DNA from: Gluconacetobacter diazotrophicus PA1 5
GTDB taxonomy: Bacteria; Pseudomonadota; Alphaproteobacteria; Acetobacterales; Acetobacteraceae
Length of the DNA: 64,000 nt
NCBI RefSeq assembly: GCF_000021325.1
Contig: NC_011365.1
Coordinates: forward strand, 3,500,001 to 3,564,000
Reading direction: 5' to 3'
The notes below the pieces were generated by a model. The model saw nothing but the letters and a program-made list of their open reading frames with translations, did not search any database and was not told the origin of the DNA. This document shows positions 49,105 to 58,484 of this stretch, one piece after another. How positions within the stretch are numbered: position 1 is the stretch's first letter; each line of letters begins with the position of its first letter. A program made the translations under genes and the position numbers.

Positions 49105-50706
49105 CTATTCGGCCGCCGTCATGCGCGTTTCCTCGACGAACTTCTCGGTCGCGTCGTCGATCGTGCGGCTGCGCCGGCCGGCGGGGTTATGGACGTACAG
49201 CGTCCGGCGATCGACCTTCTCCGCCGCCTCGGGCTGGGGCGGCATTTCATAGCGCGGCGTGCGGCGATGGTCCGCCAGCTGCAGCTTGGGATTGAAGACC
49301 GAATTGAATTTCCAGATCATCCGCAGGAAATTGGTCTGTCCATGCAGGGCCAGGCGCAGGGCGATGCCCATCGTGTCCTTGATCGCGCTCCAGCCCAGAT
49401 GCTTCTGGTTCAGCACCTGCTGGGTCTTGACCAGTTCCTCGTAGAATTCCTCCAGCGGCAGGGTGGTCGGCAGCACCGCATGCTGGATGTCGAACAGGCG
49501 GTAATCGCGCGTCGTCAGGCGTCGGGCCTCGCTCTGCCAGATCTCGGTGCCCGGATAGGGGGTCATGACCGAGATGTTCACGATATCGGGGATTTCCAGG
49601 CACCATTGCCGGATGACCTCGAAGCGCTTCCGGTCCCAGGCCGGATCGGCGATGATGTTGATCGCGACGATCAGGCCCAGCGAACGCGCGAATTCCAGCG
49701 CCTCGAAATTCCGGTCCAGCGACACGCGCTTGCGGAACTGCTTCAGCCCTTCCTCGTCCACCGCCTCCATGCCGATGAAGATGTAGCTGAGCCCGAGTTC
49801 CTTCCAGAAGCGGAAGACCTCCTTGTTGCGCAGCAGCACGTCGGCGCGGGTTTCCAGGTAATATTCCTTGCGGATGCCGCGCCGCTTGATTTCCTCGCCG
49901 ATCGCCATCCCATGCTCGGCATGGACGAAGGCCACGTCGTCGACGATGAAGATGCCGGGTTCGCGGATCGCTTCCAGTTCGTCCGCGATGACGGTCGGGC
50001 TGGCAGTGCGGTAGGACCGTCCGTAGAAGGTCCAGGCGCTGCAGAACGTGCAGTCCCACGGACAGCCGCGCGCGAATTCGATCGAGGCCGCCGGGTCCAG
50101 CGTGCCGATGAAGTATTTCCCCCGGTGGCGCAGCAGGTCCCGCGCCGGGCGGATCATGTCCAGCGATTTCACGAAGGTCGGCGGCGGCCCCTCGGCCGTC
50201 AGGGTCACGACGCCGGGCACCGTGGTGATGTCCCCGCCCGCCTGGCGCGTGTCGAGCAACTGACCCACCGTGGCGTCGCCTTCACCCCGCAGGACGCAGT
50301 CGATCGCGCCATCGGCCAGGGCCAGCACGTCGCGGGCGATGAACGACACCGAATGGCCGCCGACGAACAGGAAGACCCCCGGCATCCGGACCCGGGTCTC
50401 GCGGCACAGATCGACGATTTCCGGGATGTTGGCCAGGTAACTGCCGGAAAAACAGACGGCGTGGGGGCGGAATTCCTGGATCATCCGCCAGTAATCCTGA
50501 TGGGTTTCCACCTGCAGGTCGATAATCTGCACCGTGTGTCCGGCATCGCGCGCGGCGCCCGCGATCAGTTCCAGCCCCAGTGGTTCCAGGCGAAGGAAGA
50601 TCTTCGTATACATCAGGGCGCTGGGATGGACGGCAAGTACTCTCAATGCTGTCACCTTGATCTTTCTGGCCGCAATGCGGCGGAGCGATATGGGGCGGTC
50701 ATGCAT
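49105..50706 (-). CDS. hpnR: B12-binding radical SAM enzyme, probable hopanoid C-3 methylase
   Basis: A protein of about 533 residues. The N-terminal cobalamin-binding domain ('LRVLAVHPSALMYTKIFLRLEPLG') is followed by the radical SAM core with 'RGCPWDCTFC' (CxxxCxxC, near residue 220), 'IFIVDDVAFVHAEHG' and 'YIFIGMEAVDEEG'. The close N-terminal pattern and length point to HpnR, which methylates hopanoids at C-3; 3-methylhopanoids are known from acetic acid bacteria. The ATG at 50706 has no good ribosome binding site; a GTG at 50655 ('VTALRVLAVHP') fits the family N-terminus better and may be the true start. No other hopanoid gene is in the window. Confidence 0.82.
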   Translation of the reverse strand: MHDRPISLRRIAARKIKVTALRVLAVHPSALMYTKIFLRLEPLGLELIAGAARDAGHTVQIIDLQVETHQDYWRMIQEFRPHAVCFSGSYLANIPEIVDLCRETRVRMPGVFLFVGGHSVSFIARDVLALADGAIDCVLRGEGDATVGQLLDTRQAGGDITTVPGVVTLTAEGPPPTFVKSLDMIRPARDLLRHRGKYFIGTLDPAASIEFARGCPWDCTFCSAWTFYGRSYRTASPTVIADELEAIREPGIFIVDDVAFVHAEHGMAIGEEIKRRGIRKEYYLETRADVLLRNKEVFRFWKELGLSYIFIGMEAVDEEGLKQFRKRVSLDRNFEALEFARSLGLIVAINIIADPAWDRKRFEVIRQWCLEIPDIVNISVMTPYPGTEIWQSEARRLTTRDYRLFDIQHAVLPTTLPLEEFYEELVKTQQVLNQKHLGWSAIKDTMGIALRLALHGQTNFLRMIWKFNSVFNPKLQLADHRRTPRYEMPPQPEAAEKVDRRTLYVHNPAGRRSRTIDDATEKFVEETRMTAAE

Positions 50707-51141
50707 TCGGTGGACGAAACGCCACCGTTGGTCGTGAATGCAGGATCAGTCTGCATAATTGTTTCAGACGGGCGGGGTGGGTGTCATCCGGACCTGACGT
50801 AATGCCACCTATGCATGCCCGGGCACCGCCGTCATCGGCGCGCGCGCCATCGGATTCCGGGGTGATAACCGACCGGTCAGGATGACGAGATGCCCAGATA
50901 CTGTCACGCAACCCCCGAATTGCCATCGATCTTCAGCAAAAAGTGACCGTGCCGCCATGCGTGGCGGCTGCCGCCGTCATGCGCGGGGCGGGACGGCGCC
51001 CCCGGTCGGGGCGCCCTATCGCGGATGGCCGATCCATGGCAGGTTGGCGCGAACGATATGCGCGGGCACGTCCGGTTCGGGCGGCACCGCGCGGGATCAT
51101 GTGATGGACGGCCCCTCGGCGGGCCGCCGGCGGCGGTCGAG
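50707..51141. other. Gap between divergent hpnR and a small lipoprotein gene
   Basis: No supported gene in 435 bp; open frames here lack sensible sequence. It should hold both divergent promoters. One perfect hairpin, GCCGCCA-TGCG-TGGCGGC (50951-50968), has AAAAA shortly to its left, so on the minus strand it is followed after 8 nt by TTTTT; it might stop read-through towards hpnR. Confidence 0.5.
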
Positions 51142-51438
51142 ATGAAGCGGAAGAACTGGACGGGTCTGGGGTGGGTTGCGTGCGGCGCGATCCTGTTGGC
51201 GGGATGCTCGTCGGAAATCGGGCGTCGCCCGCTGGATACCGACGTGTCCTGCCTGCGCGCCCAGATGGGGGCGGAACTGAAGCTGAGCTTTCCCCTGGCG
51301 GCCAATACCTGCCAGCGCATGACCGACGGCAACTTCGCCATCGGGACAAAGAACCCGCAGCCGATTCCGCTGAACCTGCGCGGCGCGCCGGACCTGCAGC
51401 GGCTGGCGGATGAATACGGCTACAGCTACCACCGATAG
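51142..51438 (+). CDS. Small lipoprotein of unknown function
   Basis: A 98-residue protein from ATG 51142, chosen because it directly precedes a lipoprotein signal: 'MKRKNWTGLGWVACGAILLAGCSS' with lipobox 'LAGC' (Cys near residue 22). The upstream open frame has no homology. The mature part has two further Cys ('VSCLRAQMG', 'NTCQRMTDG') and ends 'LADEYGYSYHR'. No domain is recognised. Ser at +2 predicts outer-membrane sorting. It converges on the HNH gene. Confidence 0.75.
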   Translation: MKRKNWTGLGWVACGAILLAGCSSEIGRRPLDTDVSCLRAQMGAELKLSFPLAANTCQRMTDGNFAIGTKNPQPIPLNLRGAPDLQRLADEYGYSYHR

Positions 51439-51474
51439 GCACTGCCGCCGGCGAAGCAACCGCTGACCTGCGGG

Positions 51475-52071
51475 TCAGGTATCCAGTTCGCTGTCCCAGT
51501 ACAGATAGTCCCGCCAGCTTTCATGCAGATAGTTGGGAGGGAACGAGCGGCCGTTTTCCTGCAATTCCCAGGTGGAAGGCTGCGAGGGCGTGCGGCGGGG
51601 ATACATCTTCAGCTCGTGCGGCATGCGCGAGCCCTTCATCAGGTTGCAGGGGCTGCACGCGGTGACGACATTTTCCCAGGTCGTCCGGCCCCCCTTGCAG
51701 CGGGGGATGACGTGATCGAACGTCAGGTCGTGGGTCGGCAGGCGGTCCAGGCAATATTGGCAGGAAAAATTGTCGCGCAGGAAAACGTTGAACCGGGTAA
51801 AGGCGGGGCGGCGAGCGGTCGGGATATAATCCTTCAGGGCGATGACGCTGGGTAATCGGAGAGACCGGCTGGGGGACCGTACTTCCTCGTCATATTCGCT
51901 CAGGACCGAAACGCGGTCCAGGAACACCGCCTTGATCGCGTCCTGCCAGGACCACAGCGACAGTGGAAAGTAGGAAAGCGGCCTGAAATCGGCATTCAGA
52001 ACCAGGGCCGGATAATGTGGACTGCCAGCAAGCAAGGGGCGCATCCTTTCGCGATGCCGCCACACCATCAT
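51475..52071 (-). CDS. HNH endonuclease family protein
   Basis: A 198-residue protein. The C-terminal part is a zinc-type HNH domain: 'FSCQYCLDRLPTHDLTFDHVIPRCKGGRTTWENVVTAC' with the paired Cys (CQYC and CSPC), the His of 'DHV' and the Asn of 'WENV'. The N-terminal 90 residues ('PALVLNADFRPLSYFPLSLWSWQDAIKAVFLDRV') are typical of a widespread chromosomal HNH family in alpha- and cyanobacteria (not a homing or restriction enzyme by context). It may act in DNA repair or processing; the target is unknown. Divergent from gluQRS. Confidence 0.88.
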   Translation of the reverse strand: MMVWRHRERMRPLLAGSPHYPALVLNADFRPLSYFPLSLWSWQDAIKAVFLDRVSVLSEYDEEVRSPSRSLRLPSVIALKDYIPTARRPAFTRFNVFLRDNFSCQYCLDRLPTHDLTFDHVIPRCKGGRTTWENVVTACSPCNLMKGSRMPHELKMYPRRTPSQPSTWELQENGRSFPPNYLHESWRDYLYWDSELDT

Positions 52072-52205
52072 CAGGCGTTGTACTCAATAACCGAACGCCG
52101 AATGATATGCGCCGTTGAGAACCTGCCATCTATATCGCAAACATTCCCCGATATCGCAAGGGATGCCCGTGTCCGGCACAGCGGGCCCGGGCGGGGAGGG
52201 CATTC

Positions 52206-53114
52206 ATGACGGCATCATCCTGTTTTCGTGGCGGAAAGACCGTCACGACACGCTTTGCCCCCAGCCCCACCGGGTACCTGCATCTGGGTCACGCGGCGTC
52301 GGTGCTGACGGCCTGGCGCCATGCGCGCGAATCGGATGGCCGTTTCCTGCTGCGGATCGAGGATATCGACCCCGGCCGCTGCCGCCCGGACTACACGGAT
52401 GCGATCGTCGAGGACCTGGCCTGGCTGGGCATCCGCCCGGACGGCGCCGTCCGGCTTCAGTCCGACCATATGGCCGATTATCGTCGCGTGCTGGACGCGC
52501 TGGCGCAGCGCGGGCTGCTCTATCCGTGTTTCTGCACCCGCGCCGACATCCGGCGCGAGGCCGCCGAGGCCGCGCACGCGCCCCATCGCGCCCCGGACGG
52601 CACGCTGGCCTATGGCGGGACCTGCCGGGCGCTGTCGGCGGCGGAGCGGGCCGACCGGATCGCGGCAGGGCAGGCGCATGTGCTGCGCCTGGACATGGCC
52701 CGGGCGGTGCACCAGGCGGGCAGCGGGATCATGACGTGGCACGAGCGGGGGCACGCGCGCGGGCAGGGCGTGCTGTCCGCGCCCGTCGCGCCGTTCGGCG
52801 ACGTCGTCCTGGCGCGCAAGGACTGCCCGGCGTCCTATCATCTGTGCGTCACGCATGACGACGCGCTGCAGGGCGTCAGCCTGGTGACCCGGGGCGAGGA
52901 TCTGCGCCCCGCGACGGCCGTGCATCGCCTGCTGCAGATCCTTATGGGCTGGCCCGCGCCGGAATACGCCCATCATCCGCTGCTGCTGGACGCCGACGGC
53001 CGCCGTCTGGCCAAGCGCGACCGGGCGCAGACCCTGCGTGCGCTACGTGAGGCCGGCCAGACCGCCGCCGCCGTGCGCGCCGCGGCCATGGGGGGCGCCC
53101 CCCTTCCCATCTGA
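52206..53114 (+). CDS. gluQRS: Glutamyl-Q tRNA(Asp) synthetase
   Basis: A 302-residue GluRS paralogue lacking the anticodon-binding domain. 'TTRFAPSPTGYLHLGHAAS' contains the HLGH (HIGH) motif, 'LLRIEDIDPGR' is conserved, a zinc site is suggested by 'YPCFCTRADIRR' with 'YGGTCR', and 'RLAKRDRAQTLRAL' stands at the KMSKS position. It activates glutamate without tRNA and attaches it to queuosine in tRNA(Asp). The protein begins with about ten extra residues before the family start at 'VTTRFAP'. It is upstream of two aminotransferase genes on the same strand. Confidence 0.93.
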   Translation: MTASSCFRGGKTVTTRFAPSPTGYLHLGHAASVLTAWRHARESDGRFLLRIEDIDPGRCRPDYTDAIVEDLAWLGIRPDGAVRLQSDHMADYRRVLDALAQRGLLYPCFCTRADIRREAAEAAHAPHRAPDGTLAYGGTCRALSAAERADRIAAGQAHVLRLDMARAVHQAGSGIMTWHERGHARGQGVLSAPVAPFGDVVLARKDCPASYHLCVTHDDALQGVSLVTRGEDLRPATAVHRLLQILMGWPAPEYAHHPLLLDADGRRLAKRDRAQTLRALREAGQTAAAVRAAAMGGAPLPI

Positions 53115-53243
53115 GAACGGCATCGGTGGCGTGCGCGCGGCGCGGATCAGCGGTTTACCTCGCGCTGCGCTTCGCATTACGGTGGTTTCCGCGTCGGGCC
53201 CGACAGGGGCGCGCGTTTCCCGTTCCTCTGGATCTTCGGTGTC

Positions 53244-54446
53244 ATGGATCTTATCGCCGCCCGTCTGAACAAGGTCAGCCCCAGCCAGACCATCGCCATC
53301 TCCACCAAGGCGCGCGCCTTGAAGGAAGCCGGACAGGACGTCATCAGCCTGTCGGCCGGCGAGCCCGATTTCGACACCCCCCGGAACATCAAGGACGCGG
53401 CGATCCGCGCCATCGAAGCGGGCCAGACGAAATATACCGACGTCGCCGGCACGCTGCCGCTGCGCCGGGCCGTGACCGAGCGGTTCCGCATCGATTCCGG
53501 CCTGGATTACACACCGGACGAGATCATCGTTTCCACCGGCGGCAAGCAGGTGATCTACAACGCCATGGTCGCGACGCTGAATGCGGGGGACGAGGCGATC
53601 ATCCCCGCGCCGTGCTGGGTGTCCTATCCCGATATCGTGGCGCTGGCCGATGGCGTGCCCGTCATCGTCCCGTGCGCGGCGGAGACCGGGTTCAAGCTGC
53701 GGGCGGCCGACCTGGAGGCCGCCATCACGCCCCGGACCAAGTGGTTCTTCCTGAACTCGCCCTGCAACCCGACCGGCGCCGCCTATTCGGCCGAGGACCT
53801 GCGGCCGATCTGCGACGTGCTGCTGCGGCACCCGGATGTCTGGATCTTCACCGACGATATCTATGACAAGCTGGTCTATGACGGGTTCACGCCCGCCACC
53901 ATCGTGCAGGTCGAACCCCGGCTGCGCGACCGGACGGTGACGATGAACGGTGTGTCCAAGGCCTATGCCATGACCGGCTGGCGCATCGGCTTTTCCGGCG
54001 CGCCGGCCGTGCTGACGCGCGCGATGAACAAGCTGCAGAGCCAGTCGACCTCGGGCACCTGCTCGATCAGCCAGGCGGCGGCGCTGGAGGCCCTGTCCGG
54101 CCCGCAGGACTTCATCGGCGACATGGTGCGCGCCTACCAGGACCGCCGCGACCTGGTGGTGGGCATGATGAACCAGGCGCGCGGCCTGACCTGTTCCCGG
54201 CCCGAGGGCGCGTTCTACGTCTTCCCGTCGATCGAGGGATGCCTGGGCAAGGTCAGCGCCGGCGGGACGGCCATCGTCGATGACGAGGCCTTCGTCACCG
54301 CCCTGCTGGAGGAAGAGGGCGTGGCGGCGGTGCATGGCGCGGCCTTCATGTTCGCCGGCCATTTCCGCATTTCCTACGCGACCGATACCGAAAGCCTGCG
54401 CGAAGCCTGCACCCGCATCCAGCGCTTCTGCGCCGGGTTGCGCTGA
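53244..54446 (+). CDS. aatA: Aspartate aminotransferase-type PLP enzyme (class I, subgroup I-gamma-like), copy 1
   Basis: A 400-residue fold-type I aminotransferase. Residues seen are 'ISLSAGEPDFDTP', 'TKYTDVAGTLPLR', the PLP-contact 'NSPCNPTGAAYSAEDL' and 'IFTDDIYDKLVYDG', and the Schiff-base Lys in 'MNGVSKAYAMTGWRIGF' (near residue 238). It transfers amino groups between aspartate and 2-oxoglutarate; AatA-type enzymes of alphaproteobacteria may also act on prephenate. The last two bases before the next start are its only gap from copy 2. An AspAT role is likely for at least one of the pair. Confidence 0.92.
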   Translation: MDLIAARLNKVSPSQTIAISTKARALKEAGQDVISLSAGEPDFDTPRNIKDAAIRAIEAGQTKYTDVAGTLPLRRAVTERFRIDSGLDYTPDEIIVSTGGKQVIYNAMVATLNAGDEAIIPAPCWVSYPDIVALADGVPVIVPCAAETGFKLRAADLEAAITPRTKWFFLNSPCNPTGAAYSAEDLRPICDVLLRHPDVWIFTDDIYDKLVYDGFTPATIVQVEPRLRDRTVTMNGVSKAYAMTGWRIGFSGAPAVLTRAMNKLQSQSTSGTCSISQAAALEALSGPQDFIGDMVRAYQDRRDLVVGMMNQARGLTCSRPEGAFYVFPSIEGCLGKVSAGGTAIVDDEAFVTALLEEEGVAAVHGAAFMFAGHFRISYATDTESLREACTRIQRFCAGLR

Positions 54447-54448
54447 AC

Positions 54449-55687
54449 GTGACGGGCACGGGTCCGGCGGGCGTCGGGGTGGCCGAACCGGGCTTTGCCG
54501 CGCGCACCGCGCGCCTGGACTCGCCCGCCACCATCGCCATGGCGGTCCGGGCCCGCGCCCTGCGGGCCGAAGGGCACCAGGTCCTGTCCCTGGCGCTGGG
54601 CGAGCCCGATTTCGCGACGCCGCACGCGGTGATCGAGGCCGCCCATCGCGCCGCGCTGGATGGGCAGACGAAATACCCGCCCGTCGACGGCACGCCGGCG
54701 CTGAAGGCGGCGATCGCACGGAAGTTCGAGCGCGAGAATGGCCTGGCCTACACGCCTGCGGAACTGATGGTGTCCAACGGCGGCAAGCAGGTGATCTTCA
54801 ACGCCTTCATGGCGACGATCGATGCGGGGGACGAAATCGTCATTCCCTCGCCCTACTGGGTCAGCTACCCGCTGGCGGCGCGGCTGTTCGGCGGCGTGCC
54901 GGTCTTCGCCGCATGCCGCGAGGAAGACGGATTCCGCCTGACCGCCCCGGCGCTGGAGGCCGCGCTGTCGCCGCGCACGCGCTGGGTGGTGCTGAATTTT
55001 CCCAACAACCCGACCGGCGCGGTGGTCACGCTCGCGGACCTGGAAGCGATCTCCGAGGTACTGCGCCGCTATCCGCAGGCCTGGATCCTGTCCGACGAAA
55101 TCTACGAACATCTGGTCTTCGACGGGGCGCGGCACCATTCCCTCGCCGCCGTGGCGCCCGACCTGAAATCCCGTATCCTGACGCTGAACGGCGTGTCGAA
55201 ATCCTATGCCATGACCGGCTGGCGCATCGGCTATGGCGGCGGCCCGGCGCGGCTGATCCGCATGATGACGCGGGTGCAGGGGAATGCGACCTCCGGCGTG
55301 TGTTCCATCGCCCAGGCCGCCGCCGCGGCCGCCCTGGACGGACCGGCCGGGCTGGTGGCCGAAATGCGCGACACCTATGCCCGGCGCCGCGCCATGGTGG
55401 TCGAGTCCCTGCGCGCCATCCCCGGGGTGACATGCGCCATGCCGCAGGGCGCGTTCTATGCCTATCCGGGGATTGCCGGATGCCTGGGCAAGACCAGCCA
55501 GGGCGGCCGCATGCTGCGAACGGACGAGGATTTCGCCATCGCCCTGCTGGATGAACAGCACGTGGCCTGCGTCCAAGGCAGCGCCTTCGGCAAGGGACCC
55601 TACCTGCGCCTGTCCTGCGCCACGGATGACGGGACGCTGCGCGAAGCCTGCGCGCGCATCGCGACGTTCGTCGCCGGCCTGGGCTGA
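54449..55687 (+). CDS. Aspartate aminotransferase-type PLP enzyme, copy 2
   Basis: A 412-residue paralogue of the preceding product, sharing nearly all motifs: 'LSLALGEPDFATP', 'TKYPPVDGTPALK', 'NFPNNPTGAVV', 'ILSDEIYEHLVFDG', the PLP Lys in 'LNGVSKSYAMTGWRIGYGGG' and 'QGAFYAYPGIAGCLGKTS'. It starts at a GTG 2 bp after the first gene's stop, so the two form an operon from tandem duplication. The N-terminal ~15 residues differ. Distinct specificity (aromatic or branched amino acids) is possible but cannot be read from the sequence. Confidence 0.9.
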   Translation: MTGTGPAGVGVAEPGFAARTARLDSPATIAMAVRARALRAEGHQVLSLALGEPDFATPHAVIEAAHRAALDGQTKYPPVDGTPALKAAIARKFERENGLAYTPAELMVSNGGKQVIFNAFMATIDAGDEIVIPSPYWVSYPLAARLFGGVPVFAACREEDGFRLTAPALEAALSPRTRWVVLNFPNNPTGAVVTLADLEAISEVLRRYPQAWILSDEIYEHLVFDGARHHSLAAVAPDLKSRILTLNGVSKSYAMTGWRIGYGGGPARLIRMMTRVQGNATSGVCSIAQAAAAAALDGPAGLVAEMRDTYARRRAMVVESLRAIPGVTCAMPQGAFYAYPGIAGCLGKTSQGGRMLRTDEDFAIALLDEQHVACVQGSAFGKGPYLRLSCATDDGTLREACARIATFVAGLG

Positions 55688-55704
55688 GGAACCGCACGCC
55701 GGCT

Positions 55705-56871
55705 CTATTCCCCGTCGAACGGCCAGTCCATGCGGGGCAGTTGCCGGGGGGCCACTTGCGAGACTGCCATCCCGGCCACGAAGATCGCCAGCGACGCGGC
55801 GATGGCCAGGTCGGCATGGTGGGCGCGGTACAGGACGACCGGATTGGCCAGGATCATCGCCATGTATGCGGCCATGCCGGCCGCGATCGTGACGCCCTTG
55901 CCCCCCAGTTCCCGCCAGATCAGGGGGACCGAGGACCCGTAGCATGCGCCCGTGAACATCAGGACCAGCAGCACGCCCAGCCACCCGGCCACGGCGCCCG
56001 GGACGCTGCCCAGCAGGACCAGCACCAGCATCACCGGCACGATGACCCCGACGCCCCACAGGAGGACGTTGAGCCGGTAGGCCCGGAACATCGTCCGGGC
56101 GAAGGCCACGCGGCTGCCATATCGCCCGGCCATGAAGAAGAACGGCCAGTCCTTGCGATTCAGCAGCCAGTTGCTCAGCACCATGAGCGTCACGCCCGGC
56201 AGCGTGACCAGGCCCCCCCGCGCGGTATCGCGGAAGATCGGGGCGAACGCGCCTTCATGCATCAGGACCATGATGGACGCGGTCATGGCGCTGATGGCCA
56301 GCATGCCCGTAACCGATGCCAGTGCCATCAGCAGGATTCCCGCCGGCCCCAGGGGGCGTGCCAGGGTGGGCGGCAGCGGCGCCTGCCGCAGCATGGGCGG
56401 CTGCCAGAGCATCAGGTGTCCGAGCGTCCGGCCCACGACGCCCGGCTGCATGACGGACGTCCGCCGGCTGTCGGCCCGGTTTTCGGCCAGCTCCTGCTCC
56501 GCCTGGGTGCGTCCGGCATGATAGGTCATGCCCAGGACCACCAGCGTGCCGCACACGGCCACGATGCCGGCCGCCAGCGGCCACGGCAGGAACAGCAGCC
56601 AGATCTGCCATTGCGGAATGAACGAAAAGAGCGCGCCGCCTGTCATGATTCCGACGCGCAGCCATTTCAGCGAGCGCTTTTCGCCCCGCACTGGTCGGCC
56701 GCCCGCCGCGAAGGTAAAGCTGAAGGCGACGAACGCGGCCGCACCCGCGACCGGCAGGCCGCACCACAGAAGCGGGATCGTCAGCGCCACGAACAGCAGG
56801 GCCACGACCGTAAGTCCCGCCCGCAATTCCGCCGCCAGAAACCCCGGAATGGTCGTGGCGAGCGATTCACC
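55705..56871 (-). pseudogene. ABC transporter permease, C-terminal part, cut off by an IS256-family insertion
   Basis: About 385 residues remain in frame up to the IS junction. Many hydrophobic helices are visible ('LTVVALLFVALTIPLLWCGL', 'IWLLFLPWPLAAGIVAVCG', 'LNVLLWGVGVIVPVMLVLVLLG', 'MAAYMAMILANPVVLY'). The N-terminal part lies beyond the element at 58228-58484. Removing the insertion and one copy of the 8-bp duplication gives one frame of 1416 nt (471 residues), so the gene was intact before the event. It would have been the membrane partner of the ATPase at 58481-59380. An internal ATG at 56826 might still give a fragment. Confidence 0.85.
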
Positions 56872-58227
56872 GGCTGTGTCCCGAGGTGTGGTGTAGGAGC
56901 ACCGTTCCTCGAAGGGTTCGAGGTTATCAGGCGGCCACGGCGGGCAGGCTGATTGTGGGATTATGGCTGATGGCGGCCAGTCCTTCCAGCGTCATGTAAC
57001 GTCGGCAGACCGCCCACTCGTCGTTCTGTTCGAGCATCAGCGCGCCGACGAGGCGGATAATGGCGGCATCGTTGGGGAAAATGCCGATGACGTCGCAGCG
57101 ACGCTTGATCTCCCTGTTCACCCGCTCGATCGGGTTCGTCGACGAGATTTGCGTCCAATGCTCCCGAGGAAAGCCCATGTAGGCAAGCACGTCCACTTCC
57201 GTCCGCTTCATGAATTCGGCCAGCTTCGGAAAGCCTTCGCGCAGCTTGTCGGTGACGTGCCGCCATTGGCGTGACGCATCCTCGGCGGTTTCCTGCGTGA
57301 AGATCGTGCGCAACAGGGCCGAGATGGCAGGACGCTGCTTCGCATGGGCATGGGCGAGCGCATTGCGCAGCCAGTGCACCCGGCAGCGTTGCAGGGTCGC
57401 ATTGAACACGCGACCGGCCGCGGCCCGCAGTCCGGCATGCGCGTCGGCCACCACCAACTTCACGCCGCGCAGGCCGCGATCGGCCAGGGAGCGCAGGAAA
57501 TCCGTCCAGAACGCTTCCGCTTCGGACGGTCCCGTCGCCACGCCGAGCACCTCACGACGGCCGTCCGTATTTACGCCCACGGCGATTATCACGGCAATCG
57601 AGACAATCCGGCCACCCTGGCGCAGTTTCAGATAGGTGGCGTCGATCCAGAGATACGGCCATTCGCCCTCGATCGGCCGAGACAGGAAGCTGTTGACCCG
57701 TTCGTCGATCTCGCCCACCAGACGACTGACCTGGCTTTTGGAGATGCCCCCGGCGCCCATCGCGCGGACGAGATCATCGACCGATCGCGTGGAAATACCC
57801 TGGACGTAGGCTTCCTGGATGACCGCCAGCAGTGCCTTTTCCGCCGTTTTCCGCGGCTCCAGGAAGGTCGGGAAATAGCTGCCCTTGCGTAGCTTCGGGA
57901 TCGCAAGCTCCACCGTGCCCGCCCGGGTGTCCCAGTTCCGAGCGCGGTAGCCGTTGCGTTGGGTCGAGCGGGAGGCCGAACGCGCGCCAAGCGGCGCACC
58001 GGTCCCGGCCTCAACCTCCATCTCCATCATCCGATCGGCAGCGAACGCCAGCATCTCACGAACAAAATCGCCATCCGACGCTTGCTCCACAAGCTCCAGC
58101 AGCGCCATCTTCTCGTCGGTCATCGTCAGGTCCTTCAGGTTCAGTTCGCACCCGAACCCTATCAAAGACCGGCGATGGCCGCCTCAGCAGCCAGACTCGC
58201 TCCTATACCACACCTCGGGACACAGCC
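56872..58227 (-). mobile_element. IS256-family insertion sequence, 1356 bp
   Basis: The ends are near-perfect inverted repeats, both reading GGCTGTGTCCCGAGGTGTGGT(G/A)TAGGAGC inwards (29 bp with one difference). An 8-bp target duplication GATTCACC flanks it at 56864-56871 and 58228-58235. It contains one intact transposase gene. The perfect duplication and near-identical ends mean the insertion is recent and the copy is probably active. Confidence 0.95.
56927..58123 (-). CDS. IS256-family (mutator-type) transposase
   Basis: A 398-residue DDE transposase starting at ATG 58123 with an AGGACC-type ribosome binding site. DDE residues are suggested by '[13 protein letters not shown]', '[14 protein letters not shown]' and '[16 protein letters not shown]'; '[15 protein letters not shown]' is the mutator C-x2-H motif. 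'[14 protein letters not shown]' is in the DNA-binding region. It appears intact and full length. Confidence 0.95.
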   Translation of the reverse strand: MTDEKMALLELVEQASDGDFVREMLAFAADRMMEMEVEAGTGAPLGARSASRSTQRNGYRARNWDTRAGTVELAIPKLRKGSYFPTFLEPRKTAEKALLAVIQEAYVQGISTRSVDDLVRAMGAGGISKSQVSRLVGEIDERVNSFLSRPIEGEWPYLWIDATYLKLRQGGRIVSIAVIIAVGVNTDGRREVLGVATGPSEAEAFWTDFLRSLADRGLRGVKLVVADAHAGLRAAAGRVFNATLQRCRVHWLRNALAHAHAKQRPAISALLRTIFTQETAEDASRQWRHVTDKLREGFPKLAEFMKRTEVDVLAYMGFPREHWTQISSTNPIERVNREIKRRCDVIGIFPNDAAIIRLVGALMLEQNDEWAVCRRYMTLEGLAAISHNPTISLPAVAA

Positions 58228-58484
58228 GATTCACCGACCTGGCGCCAGTAATAGGTGCTGATGCTGGTCATGCCCATGAACGCGGTCATGGACAACGGAT
58301 TGGCGCCGGCATGGTCCATCGCGGCGGTTGTGCCGTGCCGCAATCCGGGCCCTACCTTCGCGACCCAGGAAGGCGTGATCGCCAGGAACAGGAGGGCGGA
58401 ATAAAGGGTTGGATTCCCGACGACGAACGCGCGCGAGGCATAGTTGCGCAGGGCCGCGCGATAGCACGTCCAGGCACGGGTCAT
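58228..58484 (-). pseudogene. ABC transporter permease, N-terminal fragment, cut by the IS256-family insertion
   Basis: The ATG at 58484 overlaps the stop of the ATPase gene (ATGA). About 85 residues remain: 'MTRAWTCYRAALRNYASRAF', a first hydrophobic helix 'NPTLYSALLFLAITPSW', then 'GANPLSMTAFMGMTSISTYYWRQVG' until the duplication. Translation would run a few codons into the insertion and stop at 58203. Together with the fragment at 55705-56871 it makes a 471-residue membrane protein. Confidence 0.85.

Noticed and set aside
46426-50802. Long plus-strand frames opposite copA and hpnR
   Set aside because: They are antisense shadows: low-complexity Arg/Gln/Gly/His sequence, whereas the minus-strand products show all motifs of CopA and a radical SAM enzyme.
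50951-50968. Perfect 7-bp hairpin in the gap upstream of hpnR
   Set aside because: Not called as a terminator because the T-tract is eight bases away and no gene transcribed from the right ends there.
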